Source: an uncultured Lachnospiraceae bacterium
GTDB taxonomy: Bacteria > Bacillota > Clostridia > Lachnospirales > Lachnospiraceae
Assembly: GCA_946628415.1 (NCBI GenBank)
Contig: CAMOWK010000004.1
Coordinates: 78,742-142,741, forward strand
Length of the DNA stretch: 64,000 nucleotides
Direction of reading: 5' to 3'
The position numbers were made by a program, and so were the translations under genes. Positions 9,314 through 18,269 of the stretch are shown here, one piece after another. Position 1 is the first letter of the stretch. The number at the start of each line of letters is the position of its first letter. The notes beneath the pieces are model-generated. The model was not told where the DNA came from and did not search any database. It worked only from the letters and a program-made list of their open reading frames with translations.

Positions 9314-12300
9314 TTATTTTTCATCATCATCTTCATCTATACCGTATTGAGATTTCAGCTCGTCGGACAGTTCCTGTCCGCCGAGCATTTTTTTGCCCTT
9401 TTCAAGAAGCTGCTCAAGGTCATAGTGTTCAAAATAGCCGACTGATTTTCCTTCGGAAGTGGATGAGTAGGTTAAGAAACGGTTACTCCTCACATTTACT
9501 CCGAAACAGTTTTCCACACATGCAGTTTCATACCAGGAATCGGTTTCAAATGTATCGGTAACAGGACCGGTTGAAATGTAAATATTGTCTCCGGATGGGT
9601 CAACGCTGAATTTTGATGTGTAAGTGTATCCGGAATATATAGAATAATCAGTTATCCCAAGGAGTTCTCCGGTTTTCATGCTGTATCTGTAGAGAGTTCC
9701 GTCATCGTATGGAACAAGAATGATTCTTCCTTCTTTCTTTGAATCAAAGAAGGTCATTCCTGTAGGCGGCGTACCCGGACACTTGATTTCAAGAACGATT
9801 TTCCCATCCTTATCTATACATTCAACGACATTTCCATCAGTTATAAGAATGTAACCGTCATTTGAAAAATCACTTATGTATTGTGTTACTTCATAGTACT
9901 CCGGAAGTTCAGTTTTGTTTATGCTTCCGCTTTCGGTATCTATAATGTACTCATTATTATTGCATACAACGTATATCAGCCCGCCATCCTTAGATATGAC
10001 AGGAGAAATATACTCAAACGAACTCTCAGGGTCTAAGGTAAAACTCTTAGATTCTTTACTTTTAACATCGTATTTGGTGACTATACGGTTTCTCTCGGCG
10101 TCAGTACATGCATAGCAGAAGATTCCGTTATTAAATCCCAGATTATTTATATCAACAATATCGGTTTCAAATGTGTCGCTTGACACATTTCCGCTGAAGA
10201 TGTCGATACTTGTAAAAATAATCTTGTTAGATTCGACTTCAGCCATGTAAACAAACTGGTCGTCGGAACCAAGAATCTTTCTTGATGAGGACGTGATATC
10301 CTTATTTAATTCGATTTTCTTAACGCCCTTAAAATCTCCGAGGTCTATTATTGTGAGGGAAGGCTTATCGCCTGAAGTTGTAATACAGAGAACATTTTCA
10401 TCTATGTAATGATCAATTGAATCTGTAAAAGTATCAACTCCGCTTAATGCTTTCCAGTCTGTATCATAAAGGTGAAGACCATAATAGATTATCTCATTTG
10501 ACATTTTCTTTTGGACATATACGCCGTTATTTATCCATGCATTACATATATCATTTGTGAAGAATTCACTTCTTTGAAGTACGTCCCGTCCCTGATTCGG
10601 AGAAGGGATGCAGTAACCGCCTTCGTAAGTTATGTAAACCGGCCATCCGTCGCCGTCATTGTCACTTATATCAATGATCGAATCATTAACGTTATGAAGA
10701 TACATTTCCTCACCGGTATTCTTGTTTAGCATTACAGCTATATTTCCGGAATAGTATGCAATGGAATCAGTCTTTGGAAGACGTAGGAATTCACTGTTTA
10801 TCATTACGTCGTTGCAGTAAAAATCGTAGTGCCATTTTTCCTTAAGTGAACCGGCTTCAAAGCACTGAAGTATAGAATGATCCGTTTTAAGAACAGAGTG
10901 ATTATAAAATGACATGCTGCTGTCAAATGAATTGATGCTTGTTGCTGAAATGAGAGTATTATCATCAATCCAGTATACATCCTTTATGTGCTCGGTTGTC
11001 GCCTCTCCGCTTGTGACCTTGCCGCTTGCAAAATCAATGACGTTTACTCTGTAATCCGAAAAGCCGGAAAGCGTTATAAATGCTGCTTTTTTATTGTCAG
11101 GTGAAACGATGAAATTCGTGGAATTAGGTCTGTCAATATCAAAAGGATCATTGCTGCTTAGCTCGTAAGTCTTAATAACAGAACCGTCTTTGGTATTTAT
11201 ATTTAAGAGCTTTTCATTTCCATCAAGCAGGTAAAATGAATTGTCCGCCCCGGTGTCCGCCTTCGCACGGGTAAGGTCGCCTTCGCCTGATTCATAGGTC
11301 CAAAGAAGATTTCCTGTTGATGCCGTATATGCATATAAACTTGAACTGTCCCATACGATAAATGTATCATCTGCCACATATAAAAAGTCATTAAAAGCAG
11401 GATTCACACTTTTAATATTCATTATCTCTTTATGGTCATATACATTCCATGAACAAAGATTTCCGGTATCATCAACAGCCGTAAGACTGTTTCCGTCAGG
11501 AGATACTTCGAAATGCTTTACGTGGTTCGGAGTTGAATAGTTCCATGCAGCTGTAATATTGGTTCCGTTGTCGGGAACGTAAGCCAGGGTTGCATCGGTC
11601 AGAGCCCTAAGTGCTTCGGGAGTTACCGGGGTTTCATCATTTTCTTTATGGGGCAGCGCGGCTATTGCAAGTTCAAGCGCTGAAATCCTCTGCTCGGCGG
11701 CAAGAAGATTTCTTGATCCGGCAGCGAGGTATTTTGAATGGTTCCTGAGGGAATTTAAATAATTGGTTCTTATCTTGTTGCGGCTGTACAGCATGTATCC
11801 ACTGAACGCAGCAGCAAGCAAAAGAAGGGCTGCGAATGCCGCAGTAAGTCTCTTAATGGCATACTGTCTGCGGCGGTTCATAAGTTCATCGTATGAACAG
11901 CCTATAAGAGCAGAAGCAAGCCTTGGAAGTTCGGTTTTTCTGGCATGCTTAAGAGGCATCCTGTAATCACAGGAGAGTGGTTCAACAGCTGTTCTTACCT
12001 GATTAAAACTGCCGTCAGGAAGAGTCTCGTATCTGTCCTCGTAAAGGAGGATTTCCGGGATTGATTCATTTGGCTCGCCGCTTGTAAGAACAGTGAGGAT
12101 TTCATTTCTTGTGTGACTTTGCAGGAAGAATCTTATCTCCCTGTCAACCCAGATCGACTGTTTTGCTTCCGGCGAACAGATGACTATAAGATAGTCCGAA
12201 TTCATCAGTGCTTCTGAAATGGTGACAGAAAGATCGCTTGTCATCGGAAGGTCGTCCTTATCACGGAATATCCTCTGTATCCGCTTCATTCCTGTTTTCT

Positions 12301-12415
12301 TTTTAATTTTTGAAGGGATGTGGAAATGCTCCAGATCGCGCTGGATTGATTCGGCAATTTTTATATCATTTGGAGCATGTTTGTATGATATAAATGCATT
12401 GTAATGTTGTGACAT
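9314..12415 (-). CDS. TIR domain - transmembrane - beta-propeller protein
   Basis: The protein has 1033 residues. Residues 1-130 form a TIR domain: it opens with A-F-I-S-Y-K and has the R-D-K-D-D-L-P loop and I-V-I-C-S-P. Glu93 in S-I-W-V-D-R-E aligns with the catalytic Glu of NADase TIRs such as SARM1 (W-V-x-K-E). A single membrane segment lies at about 190-210. The rest (about 270-1000) is a string of WD40/PQQ-like blades of the D-x-x-S-G type. The TIR domain should be cytoplasmic and the propeller outside (inference). The start is preceded by GGGGGA. It is convergent with the DHH gene, only 6 bases away, and stands alone. Proteins of this architecture occur in Clostridia without a known role; sensing linked to NAD cleavage or regulation are both possible. 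Confidence 0.85.
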   Translation of the reverse strand: MSQHYNAFISYKHAPNDIKIAESIQRDLEHFHIPSKIKKKTGMKRIQRIFRDKDDLPMTSDLSVTISEALMNSDYLIVICSPEAKQSIWVDREIRFFLQSHTRNEILTVLTSGEPNESIPEILLYEDRYETLPDGSFNQVRTAVEPLSCDYRMPLKHARKTELPRLASALIGCSYDELMNRRRQYAIKRLTAAFAALLLLAAAFSGYMLYSRNKIRTNYLNSLRNHSKYLAAGSRNLLAAEQRISALELAIAALPHKENDETPVTPEALRALTDATLAYVPDNGTNITAAWNYSTPNHVKHFEVSPDGNSLTAVDDTGNLCSWNVYDHKEIMNIKSVNPAFNDFLYVADDTFIVWDSSSLYAYTASTGNLLWTYESGEGDLTRAKADTGADNSFYLLDGNEKLLNINTKDGSVIKTYELSSNDPFDIDRPNSTNFIVSPDNKKAAFITLSGFSDYRVNVIDFASGKVTSGEATTEHIKDVYWIDDNTLISATSINSFDSSMSFYNHSVLKTDHSILQCFEAGSLKEKWHYDFYCNDVMINSEFLRLPKTDSIAYYSGNIAVMLNKNTGEEMYLHNVNDSIIDISDNDGDGWPVYITYEGGYCIPSPNQGRDVLQRSEFFTNDICNAWINNGVYVQKKMSNEIIYYGLHLYDTDWKALSGVDTFTDSIDHYIDENVLCITTSGDKPSLTIIDLGDFKGVKKIELNKDITSSSRKILGSDDQFVYMAEVESNKIIFTSIDIFSGNVSSDTFETDIVDINNLGFNNGIFCYACTDAERNRIVTKYDVKSKESKSFTLDPESSFEYISPVISKDGGLIYVVCNNNEYIIDTESGSINKTELPEYYEVTQYISDFSNDGYILITDGNVVECIDKDGKIVLEIKCPGTPPTGMTFFDSKKEGRIILVPYDDGTLYRYSMKTGELLGITDYSIYSGYTYTSKFSVDPSGDNIYISTGPVTDTFETDSWYETACVENCFGVNVRSNRFLTYSSTSEGKSVGYFEHYDLEQLLEKGKKMLGGQELSDELKSQYGIDEDDDEK

Positions 12416-12544
12416 TTTGAATTCCCCCGAATTTTGAAAAATGATGAACCGGCATGCGGTTGACCTTTTTTTGAATGATATCAGTTTATCACATTAAAAT
12501 GAAGAATTATAGAGGAAATGCGAAGATACATGGGAAAAGATGTG

Positions 12545-12573
12545 TTTAATTCTTCTCTCTTGAATGATATAAT
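12545..12573 (+). promoter_or_regulatory. candidate promoter
   Basis: TTTAAT, a 17-base spacer and a perfect TATAAT lie upstream of the small broken reading frame at 12609. The -35 match is weak. This element could also serve the apt gene 280 bases downstream. Confidence 0.4.
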
Positions 12574-12608
12574 ATTATACATATGAACTATAGATTTAGA
12601 GGTATCAT

Positions 12609-12709
12609 ATGGACAGAGAAAAAGCATAAAAGCAGCCATAAATGAAGTAAAGGAAAAATATCCGGACTACGACATAGATATAACTCCTGACGTAGATATT
12701 TCCGACTGA
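12609..12709 (+). pseudogene. small frameshifted reading frame
   Basis: An ATG with an AGAGG-like site 7 bases upstream begins M-D-R-E-K and then stops after six codons. One extra base in the run of five A residues would join it to an open frame that reads S-I-K-A-A-I-N-E-V and ends V-D-I-S-D, giving a protein of about 33 residues with an acidic tail. The coding character of the second frame and the promoter at 12545 suggest a recently broken small gene, or a frameshifting one. No family was recognised. The rest of the 435-base gap between the TIR gene and apt shows no other supported feature. Confidence 0.3.
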
Positions 12710-12850
12710 TAAAACAGGAGCAGGGAATGATAGCCGGACGTGGCTAATTAACTATAGAATTATAAGGTTATAAGTGATAAAATCTATATGTTATGCATAA
12801 ACTGAGAAACAGTGTTTAAATATAGTAATTTTAAAAGGGAGCATAAAGAA

Positions 12851-13375
12851 ATGAAGAAGGTAGAAGATTACATTACAACCATCCCTGATTTTCCAAATCC
12901 GGGAATCATGTTCAGAGACATTACAAGCGTTCTTTCAGACGCTGAAGGATTCAAGCTTTCAATCGATGAAATGACAAAGCTTTTAGATGGACTCCAGTTT
13001 GACGTTATCGCCGGAACAGAATCGCGAGGATTCGTATTCGGAACTCCTATTGCGTATAATGAAGGCAAGCCTTTTATACTTGTAAGAAAGAAAGGCAAGC
13101 TTCCGAGAGAGACAGTATCCGCAACCTACGATCTTGAGTATGGTACAGCTACGATAGAGATGCATAAGGACAGCATAAAACCGGGTCAGAAGGTAGTGCT
13201 TGTTGACGACCTTCTTGCTACGGGCGGAACCATGGAAGCAGCAGCAAAGCTGGTTGAGGAGCTTGGCGGAGAAGTAGTAAAGATGATATTCCTTCTTGAA
13301 CTTAAGGGGCTTAAAGGAAGAGAGAGACTCTCAAAGTACGATGTTGATTCTGTCGTACAGTACGAGGGGGCCTAA
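12851..13375 (+). CDS. apt: adenine phosphoribosyltransferase
   Basis: This enzyme converts adenine and PRPP to AMP in purine salvage in the cytoplasm. The 174-residue protein has the APT opening I-P-D-F-P-N-P-G-I-x-F-R-D-I-T, the E-S-R-G-F-x-F-G segment, and the PRPP-binding V-V-L-V-D-D-L-L-A-T-G-G-T. I chose the ATG at 12851 because AAGGGAG precedes it and the protein then starts at the family's usual N-terminus; a start 39 bases upstream is possible in frame but lacks a binding site. It lies just upstream of the rel gene. This apt-rel order is common in Firmicutes and links salvage of nucleotides with (p)ppGpp control. Confidence 0.95.
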   Translation: MKKVEDYITTIPDFPNPGIMFRDITSVLSDAEGFKLSIDEMTKLLDGLQFDVIAGTESRGFVFGTPIAYNEGKPFILVRKKGKLPRETVSATYDLEYGTATIEMHKDSIKPGQKVVLVDDLLATGGTMEAAAKLVEELGGEVVKMIFLLELKGLKGRERLSKYDVDSVVQYEGA

Positions 13376-13423
13376 TTATTATAAACATTTGATTAATATG
13401 CTTAATTTTATGGAATATGCACA

Positions 13424-13469
13424 CTTCGGAACACGCCTCTCGGCTCGATTCGAACGCGTAGCAGATACT
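13424..13469. repeat. dispersed structured intergenic repeat, copy A
   Basis: This 46-base block between apt and rel matches, in reverse complement, bases 20311-20356 at about 38 of 46 positions. The shared core contains CACGCCTCTCGGCTC and GTAGC(A/G)GATACT. It lies 20 bases before the rel start codon, so it is in the rel leader or at the end of the apt transcript. Confidence 0.6.
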
Positions 13470-13488
13470 AACCACAGGAGGTGACAGA

Positions 13489-15762
13489 ATGCAGGATACG
13501 ACAATTGAAGCTGTAAAGGAAAAGGACAAGTCTCTTGAGACTCCTGCAGATTTTACTCCGCCTGAGGAACTGTACAGGGATCTTGTGGAGAAGATAAAAG
13601 CATATCATCCGTCAGATGATTTTTCGCTTATAGAGAAAGCGTATAAGGTTGCTGATAAGGCGCATGAGGGACAGGTAAGAAAGTCCGGAGAGCCGTACAT
13701 CATGCATCCTATTTGTGTTGCAATAATCCTTGCTGAACTTGAGATGGATAAGGAGACCATCATAGCAGGTCTTCTTCATGACGTTATCGAAGATACAGCG
13801 GTTACAAAGGAGGAACTTGCGGCAGAGTTTTCACCTGAAGTTGCAGAACTGGTTGATGGAGTTACAAAGCTGACACAGCTGAATCTTTCACAGGATAAGA
13901 TTGAGATACAGGCAGAGAACCTTCGTAAGATGTTTCTTGCCATGGCAAAGGATATACGTGTCATTATCATAAAGCTTGCCGACAGACTTCATAACCTCAG
14001 GACACTTCAGTATCAGTCTCCTGAGAAGCAGAAGGAGAAGGCAAGGGAAACTATGGATATATATGCGCCTATAGCTCACAGGCTCGGTATATCCAAGATC
14101 AAGGTTGAACTTGATGAGATATGTATGCAGTATCTCTACCATGATGTTTATTATGAACTCAAACATCAGATTGATGAAAGTCTTTCCGAAAGAGAAAGCT
14201 TTATAAATGAAATGGTTCACGAAGTAAGGGAGTATATCAAGGAAGCCGGAATTTCAGCAGAGATTGACGGCCGTGTAAAACATATCTTCAGTATCTATAA
14301 AAAGATGGTTACACAGAATAAGACTCTCGATCAGATATACGATATATTTGCCCTTCGTATCAAGGTTGATACCGTAAGAGATTGTTATGCGGCACTCGGT
14401 ATCATACATGAAAAGTATAAGCCTATACCGGGAAGATTCAAGGATTATATCGCCATGCCAAAGGCGAATATGTATCAGTCGCTTCATACCACACTTATAG
14501 GGCATGAAGGACGTCCGTTTGAGATTCAGATAAGAACCTATGAAATGCACCGTACTGCCGAATATGGTATCGCAGCTCACTGGAAATATAAAGAAGGCGG
14601 CGGTAAGGTCAGCAAGGAAGAGGAGAAGATGAACTGGCTCAAGGAGATTCTTGAGTGGCAGACTGAAACCTCCGACAATAAAGAATTCATGAGTACAGTA
14701 AAGACAGATCTCGATCTTTTCCAGGATCAGGTTTATGTCTTCACACCTGCCGGTGATGTTAAGACACTTCCGAAAGGCTCAACTACTATAGATTTTGCCT
14801 ACTCGATTCATTCGGCAGTAGGAAATACAATGGTCGGTGCCAGAATAAACGGAAGACAGGTACCGATTGAGACAAAGCTTTCCAGCGGGGACAGGGTTGA
14901 GATACTTACTTCCCAGAACGGTCATGGACCTTCCATGGACTGGCTTAAGATAGTTAAAAGTGCTCAGGCAAAGAATAAGATCAATCAGTGGTTTAAGCAG
15001 GAGTACCGCGCCGACAATATCATAAAAGGTAAGAATGCGGTTGAAGCTTACTGTAAGGCTAAAGGAATCAACATGCAGGAGATTCTTAAGCCTGAACTTA
15101 TGTCGAAGGCGCTGAAGAAGTATAACTATAATGACTGGGATTCACTCATGGCTGCCGTTGGACACGGCGGAATCAAGGAAGGTCAGATCATAAACAGGCT
15201 TATGGATGACCTTGAGAGAGAAAAGGAAGCGAAGAAGAACGACTCCGATGTAATGGGTGACTTCCAGGAAGGCGCAAGGCTTACAAGAAAGAGCGATGTC
15301 CCCAAGGGCGGAATCAAAGTCAAGGGAATCGATGATATCGCTGTAAGGTTTTCAAAGTGCTGTTCGCCTGTTCCGGGGGATGAGATTGTTGGATTTATCA
15401 CAAGAGGACGTGGCGTTTCCATTCACAGAACGGACTGTGTAAATATCCTCAGTATGGATGAGGTGAGCCGTTCCCGTCTTATCGATGCAGAATGGGTAGA
15501 GACAGACGGAGAGGGAAGCGAAGAATATACCACAGATATCAATATCTATACAACCGGTGAACAGGGCATCATCTATGAAGTGTCCAAGATATTTACCGAA
15601 GCAAAGATTACGATTATAGGTATGAATGTACGTACCACAAAGCAGGGAAGAATGACAATTTCCATGCAGTTTGGTATTAAGTCTAAAGACCAGCTTAGAA
15701 GGATGATTGCCAAGGTTCGCAGTATTGAAGGTGTTATAGAGATAGAGAGAACGCAAGGGTAG
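13489..15762 (+). CDS. relA: bifunctional (p)ppGpp synthetase/hydrolase
   Basis: This is a long RelA/SpoT homologue (Rel) that makes and degrades the alarmone (p)ppGpp in the stringent response, in contact with the ribosome. In order: the HD hydrolase domain with H97-D98 in L-L-H-D-V-I-E-D-T, so hydrolysis is probably active; the synthetase domain with the G-R-F-K-D-Y-I and Y-Q-S-L-H-T-T motifs; a TGS domain beginning V-Y-V-F-T-P-A-G-D; the conserved C-C-x-P-V-P-G-D zinc-finger region; and a C-terminal ACT domain. The 757-residue length is normal for Firmicutes Rel. The start has a strong AGGAGGTG site. The gene follows apt and is followed by a metallo-beta-lactamase-fold gene. Confidence 0.96.
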   Translation: MQDTTIEAVKEKDKSLETPADFTPPEELYRDLVEKIKAYHPSDDFSLIEKAYKVADKAHEGQVRKSGEPYIMHPICVAIILAELEMDKETIIAGLLHDVIEDTAVTKEELAAEFSPEVAELVDGVTKLTQLNLSQDKIEIQAENLRKMFLAMAKDIRVIIIKLADRLHNLRTLQYQSPEKQKEKARETMDIYAPIAHRLGISKIKVELDEICMQYLYHDVYYELKHQIDESLSERESFINEMVHEVREYIKEAGISAEIDGRVKHIFSIYKKMVTQNKTLDQIYDIFALRIKVDTVRDCYAALGIIHEKYKPIPGRFKDYIAMPKANMYQSLHTTLIGHEGRPFEIQIRTYEMHRTAEYGIAAHWKYKEGGGKVSKEEEKMNWLKEILEWQTETSDNKEFMSTVKTDLDLFQDQVYVFTPAGDVKTLPKGSTTIDFAYSIHSAVGNTMVGARINGRQVPIETKLSSGDRVEILTSQNGHGPSMDWLKIVKSAQAKNKINQWFKQEYRADNIIKGKNAVEAYCKAKGINMQEILKPELMSKALKKYNYNDWDSLMAAVGHGGIKEGQIINRLMDDLEREKEAKKNDSDVMGDFQEGARLTRKSDVPKGGIKVKGIDDIAVRFSKCCSPVPGDEIVGFITRGRGVSIHRTDCVNILSMDEVSRSRLIDAEWVETDGEGSEEYTTDINIYTTGEQGIIYEVSKIFTEAKITIIGMNVRTTKQGRMTISMQFGIKSKDQLRRMIAKVRSIEGVIEIERTQG

Positions 15763-15822
15763 TTTCTGCACGGGAATACTTACTGCTAATCCCTGTCATG
15801 TTAGATTAAAGGAGGATTTTCG

Positions 15823-16461
15823 GTGGAGAATCTAATAGTAGTAAAAAATGTGCTGGGTAATCTGGCGACAAATTGTTATACAGTGGTAAATACCACATCA
15901 AGAGAGGCAGTGATAATCGATCCTGCCGCAAATGCCGATTTCCTTCACGGAATGGTTAAAAACCAGAGCTATAAGCTTTCGGCAATTCTGCTTACCCATG
16001 CTCATTACGATCATGTTGGTGCGGTTAATAAACTTAGGGGATACTATCCTGACGTTCCTGTCATAATAGGTGAAAATGACGAGGATATACTCGGTAACTG
16101 TGCCGCAAACCTTTCGGCGATGTTCGGAGATGAACCGCTTTTCGTAAAGGCAGATAAAACGGTAGGTGACGGAGAAGAAATAAGCCTTCTCGGAACAAAA
16201 GTAAAAGTGATTGAAGTTCCGGGACACACGAAGGGCGGAGTATGCTATTACTTCGCTGAAAATGCACTTCTCTTTGACGGAGATACACTTTTTGCCGGAA
16301 GTATCGGAAGATCAGATTTTCCGACAGGTGATGGAGAATTGCTCCTTAAGTCAATAAGAGAAAAACTCTTCTCACTTCCGGATGATACAAAAGTTTATCC
16401 GGGTCATAACAGTACAACTACAATAGGACGCGAGAAAGCTACGAATATGTTTTTCGTATAA
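15823..16461 (+). CDS. metallo-beta-lactamase-fold hydrolase (glyoxalase II-like)
   Basis: This 212-residue protein has the zinc motif T-H-A-H-Y-D-H near residue 58, the G-H-T-x-G-G segment near 135, the F-D-G-D-T-L-F metal ligand, and the C-terminal P-G-H-N. It resembles YcbL-type single-domain hydrolases often found next to rel in Firmicutes; the substrate may be a thioester such as S-lactoylglutathione-like compounds, but that is not shown. Translation starts at a GTG with GGAGG 8 bases upstream. It is 60 bases behind rel and probably co-transcribed. Confidence 0.85.
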   Translation: MENLIVVKNVLGNLATNCYTVVNTTSREAVIIDPAANADFLHGMVKNQSYKLSAILLTHAHYDHVGAVNKLRGYYPDVPVIIGENDEDILGNCAANLSAMFGDEPLFVKADKTVGDGEEISLLGTKVKVIEVPGHTKGGVCYYFAENALLFDGDTLFAGSIGRSDFPTGDGELLLKSIREKLFSLPDDTKVYPGHNSTTTIGREKATNMFFV

Positions 16462-16482
16462 ATAAGTATAGGAGCGGGCTTC

Positions 16483-16625
16483 TAAGGATTCAGATATATC
16501 ATTTCGACGCCTCGCGGGTCTCGGCGCTTAGCGATTAATGTGCGAAGCGCATTAGAGCTTAGCGTCCGTTAGGGCACCCGCGGAGTGCGGGAGCTGTGCC
16601 GAGAAATGATATATCTGAATCCTTA
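16483..16625. repeat. 143-base structured element with perfect 23-bp outer arms
   Basis: The ends, 16483-16505 and 16603-16625, are perfect inverted repeats of 23 bp. Between them are smaller hairpins: AATGTGC-GAA-GCGCATT at about 16537-16553 and CCCGC-GGAGT-GCGGG at 16577-16591. The inner sequence TTAGCGTCCGTTAG is similar in position and sequence to TTAGTATCCGCTAC in the element at 20232. No open frame or transposase is present. It separates the hydrolase gene from hemZ. Its transcript would form one long stem with branched tip. Confidence 0.8.
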
Positions 16626-16698
16626 AGCCATACAACACTAAAAATATCACATATCATATTTTCAGTATTTTCATCACACAGATAAGGGGGAGTCAGCT

Positions 16699-18183
16699 AT
16701 GATATTAATAGTTCAATCAAAGACTATATACGAGAATGACCTTCGTGCTATGCTCCAGGCTTTCTTCCCTGAAGAGAAACAGTATACCGCAAAACCGTCG
16801 GAAGTTGCTGAATACGACAAGAAACTGTACAAAGAGTTTACTTTTATCCTGACAGCATTGTTTAGGGACAGAGAGGTCTGCCTTAAACTTGAGGAGCAGG
16901 GGCGAGTACTCTTTTCTGCTTATATATATGGGGATTTTGAGAACAGACAGCTCTTTAGAAATAAGCTTAAACTCGGAATCTACAGACTTCTTTCAGAGTA
17001 CAGTAAAAGGACACTTCCATGGGGAAGCCTTACGGGAATGCGTCCGACCAAGATAGCAACAGCGAAGAGAAATGAAGGACTTTCGGATGAGGAAATCATA
17101 GATTATTACAGAACGACCTATGACTGCTCAAAAGAAAAAGCCTGTCTTGCAACTGCCGTATCAAAGTCGGAAGAGGGGATCTTAAATGACTATAATCCTG
17201 AAAAAGATTATACGCTTTATGTTGGGATTTCGTTCTGTCCGTCAAGATGTGTATACTGTTCATTTGCGGCATATCCTATCGCATCTTATGAGGATAAGGT
17301 TCCGGTATATATAGATGCGCTTATAAAGGAACTGCAGAACATAGCACTTATGAATGCAAGCCGCCATCTAAAGGTTATATATATCGGAGGCGGTACTCCG
17401 ACAGCACTTTCAGCCGGTGAACTGGAAAGACTTCTTGCCGCGCTTGAAAGTAATTTTGACTTTTCATATCTTAAGGAATATACTGTTGAGGCCGGCCGTC
17501 CGGACAGCATCACAAGAGATAAGCTTGTGGCGATGAAAAGGCATGGCGTTACGAGAATCAGCATCAATCCTCAGACCTTAAATGAAGGAACGCTAAGGAA
17601 GATAGGCCGCGGTCACAGCGTAGCTCAGTTTGAACATGCATTTGACCTTGCGAGAAAATGTGGTTTTGATAACATCAATACAGACCTTATCGCAGGCCTT
17701 CCGGGTGAAAAGGTAAATGACATAAAGAACAGCCTTAAGGGTGTTACGGATTTAAAACCCGAGAGTATAACCATGCACAGCCTGGCTATAAAAAGAGCAG
17801 CCCAGCTTTCCGACAGGGACAGCCTTTACATAAGGGCACTCCGGGAGGAAAAAGGACAGAATCAAAATGAAGGACTAAATCTTACATTCAGCACGCTAAC
17901 TGAGCAGGGTTATTCACCATATTATCTCTACAGGCAGAGGAATATTGCAGGCAATCTTGAAAATGTCGGTTATTCCCAAAAGGGTTTTGAATGCATTTAT
18001 AATGTACTTATCATTGAGGAAAGAATCGATACATTTGCAGCGGGAGCAGGAGCGGTTACAAGAATCGTTCATCCCGGCGACACGAAGGTAGACAGGGTTC
18101 CGAACGTAAAGGATGTTGACGAATACATAGCGAGAGTCGATGAAATGATAGAAAGAAAACAGGAAGCGTTCTATACAAAATGA
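16699..18183 (+). CDS. hemZ: HemZ-type coproporphyrinogen dehydrogenase, radical SAM
   Basis: This is a 494-residue radical SAM enzyme of the HemN/HemZ group, expected to act on coproporphyrinogen III in oxygen-independent tetrapyrrole synthesis. The cluster motif is C180-P-S-R-C184-V-Y-C187. G-G-G-T-P-T follows at about 235. The N-terminal 160-residue extension before the radical SAM core, including G-x-R-P-T-K, is typical of HemZ rather than HemN. The start has AAGGGGGAG upstream. Because HemZ/HemW-like proteins may also serve in heme trafficking, the exact role in an anaerobe that may lack full heme synthesis is uncertain. Confidence 0.88.
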   Translation: MILIVQSKTIYENDLRAMLQAFFPEEKQYTAKPSEVAEYDKKLYKEFTFILTALFRDREVCLKLEEQGRVLFSAYIYGDFENRQLFRNKLKLGIYRLLSEYSKRTLPWGSLTGMRPTKIATAKRNEGLSDEEIIDYYRTTYDCSKEKACLATAVSKSEEGILNDYNPEKDYTLYVGISFCPSRCVYCSFAAYPIASYEDKVPVYIDALIKELQNIALMNASRHLKVIYIGGGTPTALSAGELERLLAALESNFDFSYLKEYTVEAGRPDSITRDKLVAMKRHGVTRISINPQTLNEGTLRKIGRGHSVAQFEHAFDLARKCGFDNINTDLIAGLPGEKVNDIKNSLKGVTDLKPESITMHSLAIKRAAQLSDRDSLYIRALREEKGQNQNEGLNLTFSTLTEQGYSPYYLYRQRNIAGNLENVGYSQKGFECIYNVLIIEERIDTFAAGAGAVTRIVHPGDTKVDRVPNVKDVDEYIARVDEMIERKQEAFYTK

Positions 18184-18269
18184 TAAGTTTCGGGGCTTTA
18201 AAATGAATGATTACCGAACTGCATCAAACGCAGATTTGGTTTACATAATATATCAGATTGGAGAAAAAA

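Noticed and set aside
13424..13469. tRNA-like sequence (TTCGAAT loop and GCCGAGAGGC on the - strand)
   Set aside because: No acceptor stem, D-arm or anticodon arm can be built around it, and a near copy lies inside the element at 20311, so it is a repeat, not a tRNA.
16483..16625. Insertion sequence or MITE with terminal inverted repeats
   Set aside because: No target duplication was seen at the ends, no transposase is present, and the outer arms differ from those of the related element at 20232, so a classical MITE is unlikely.
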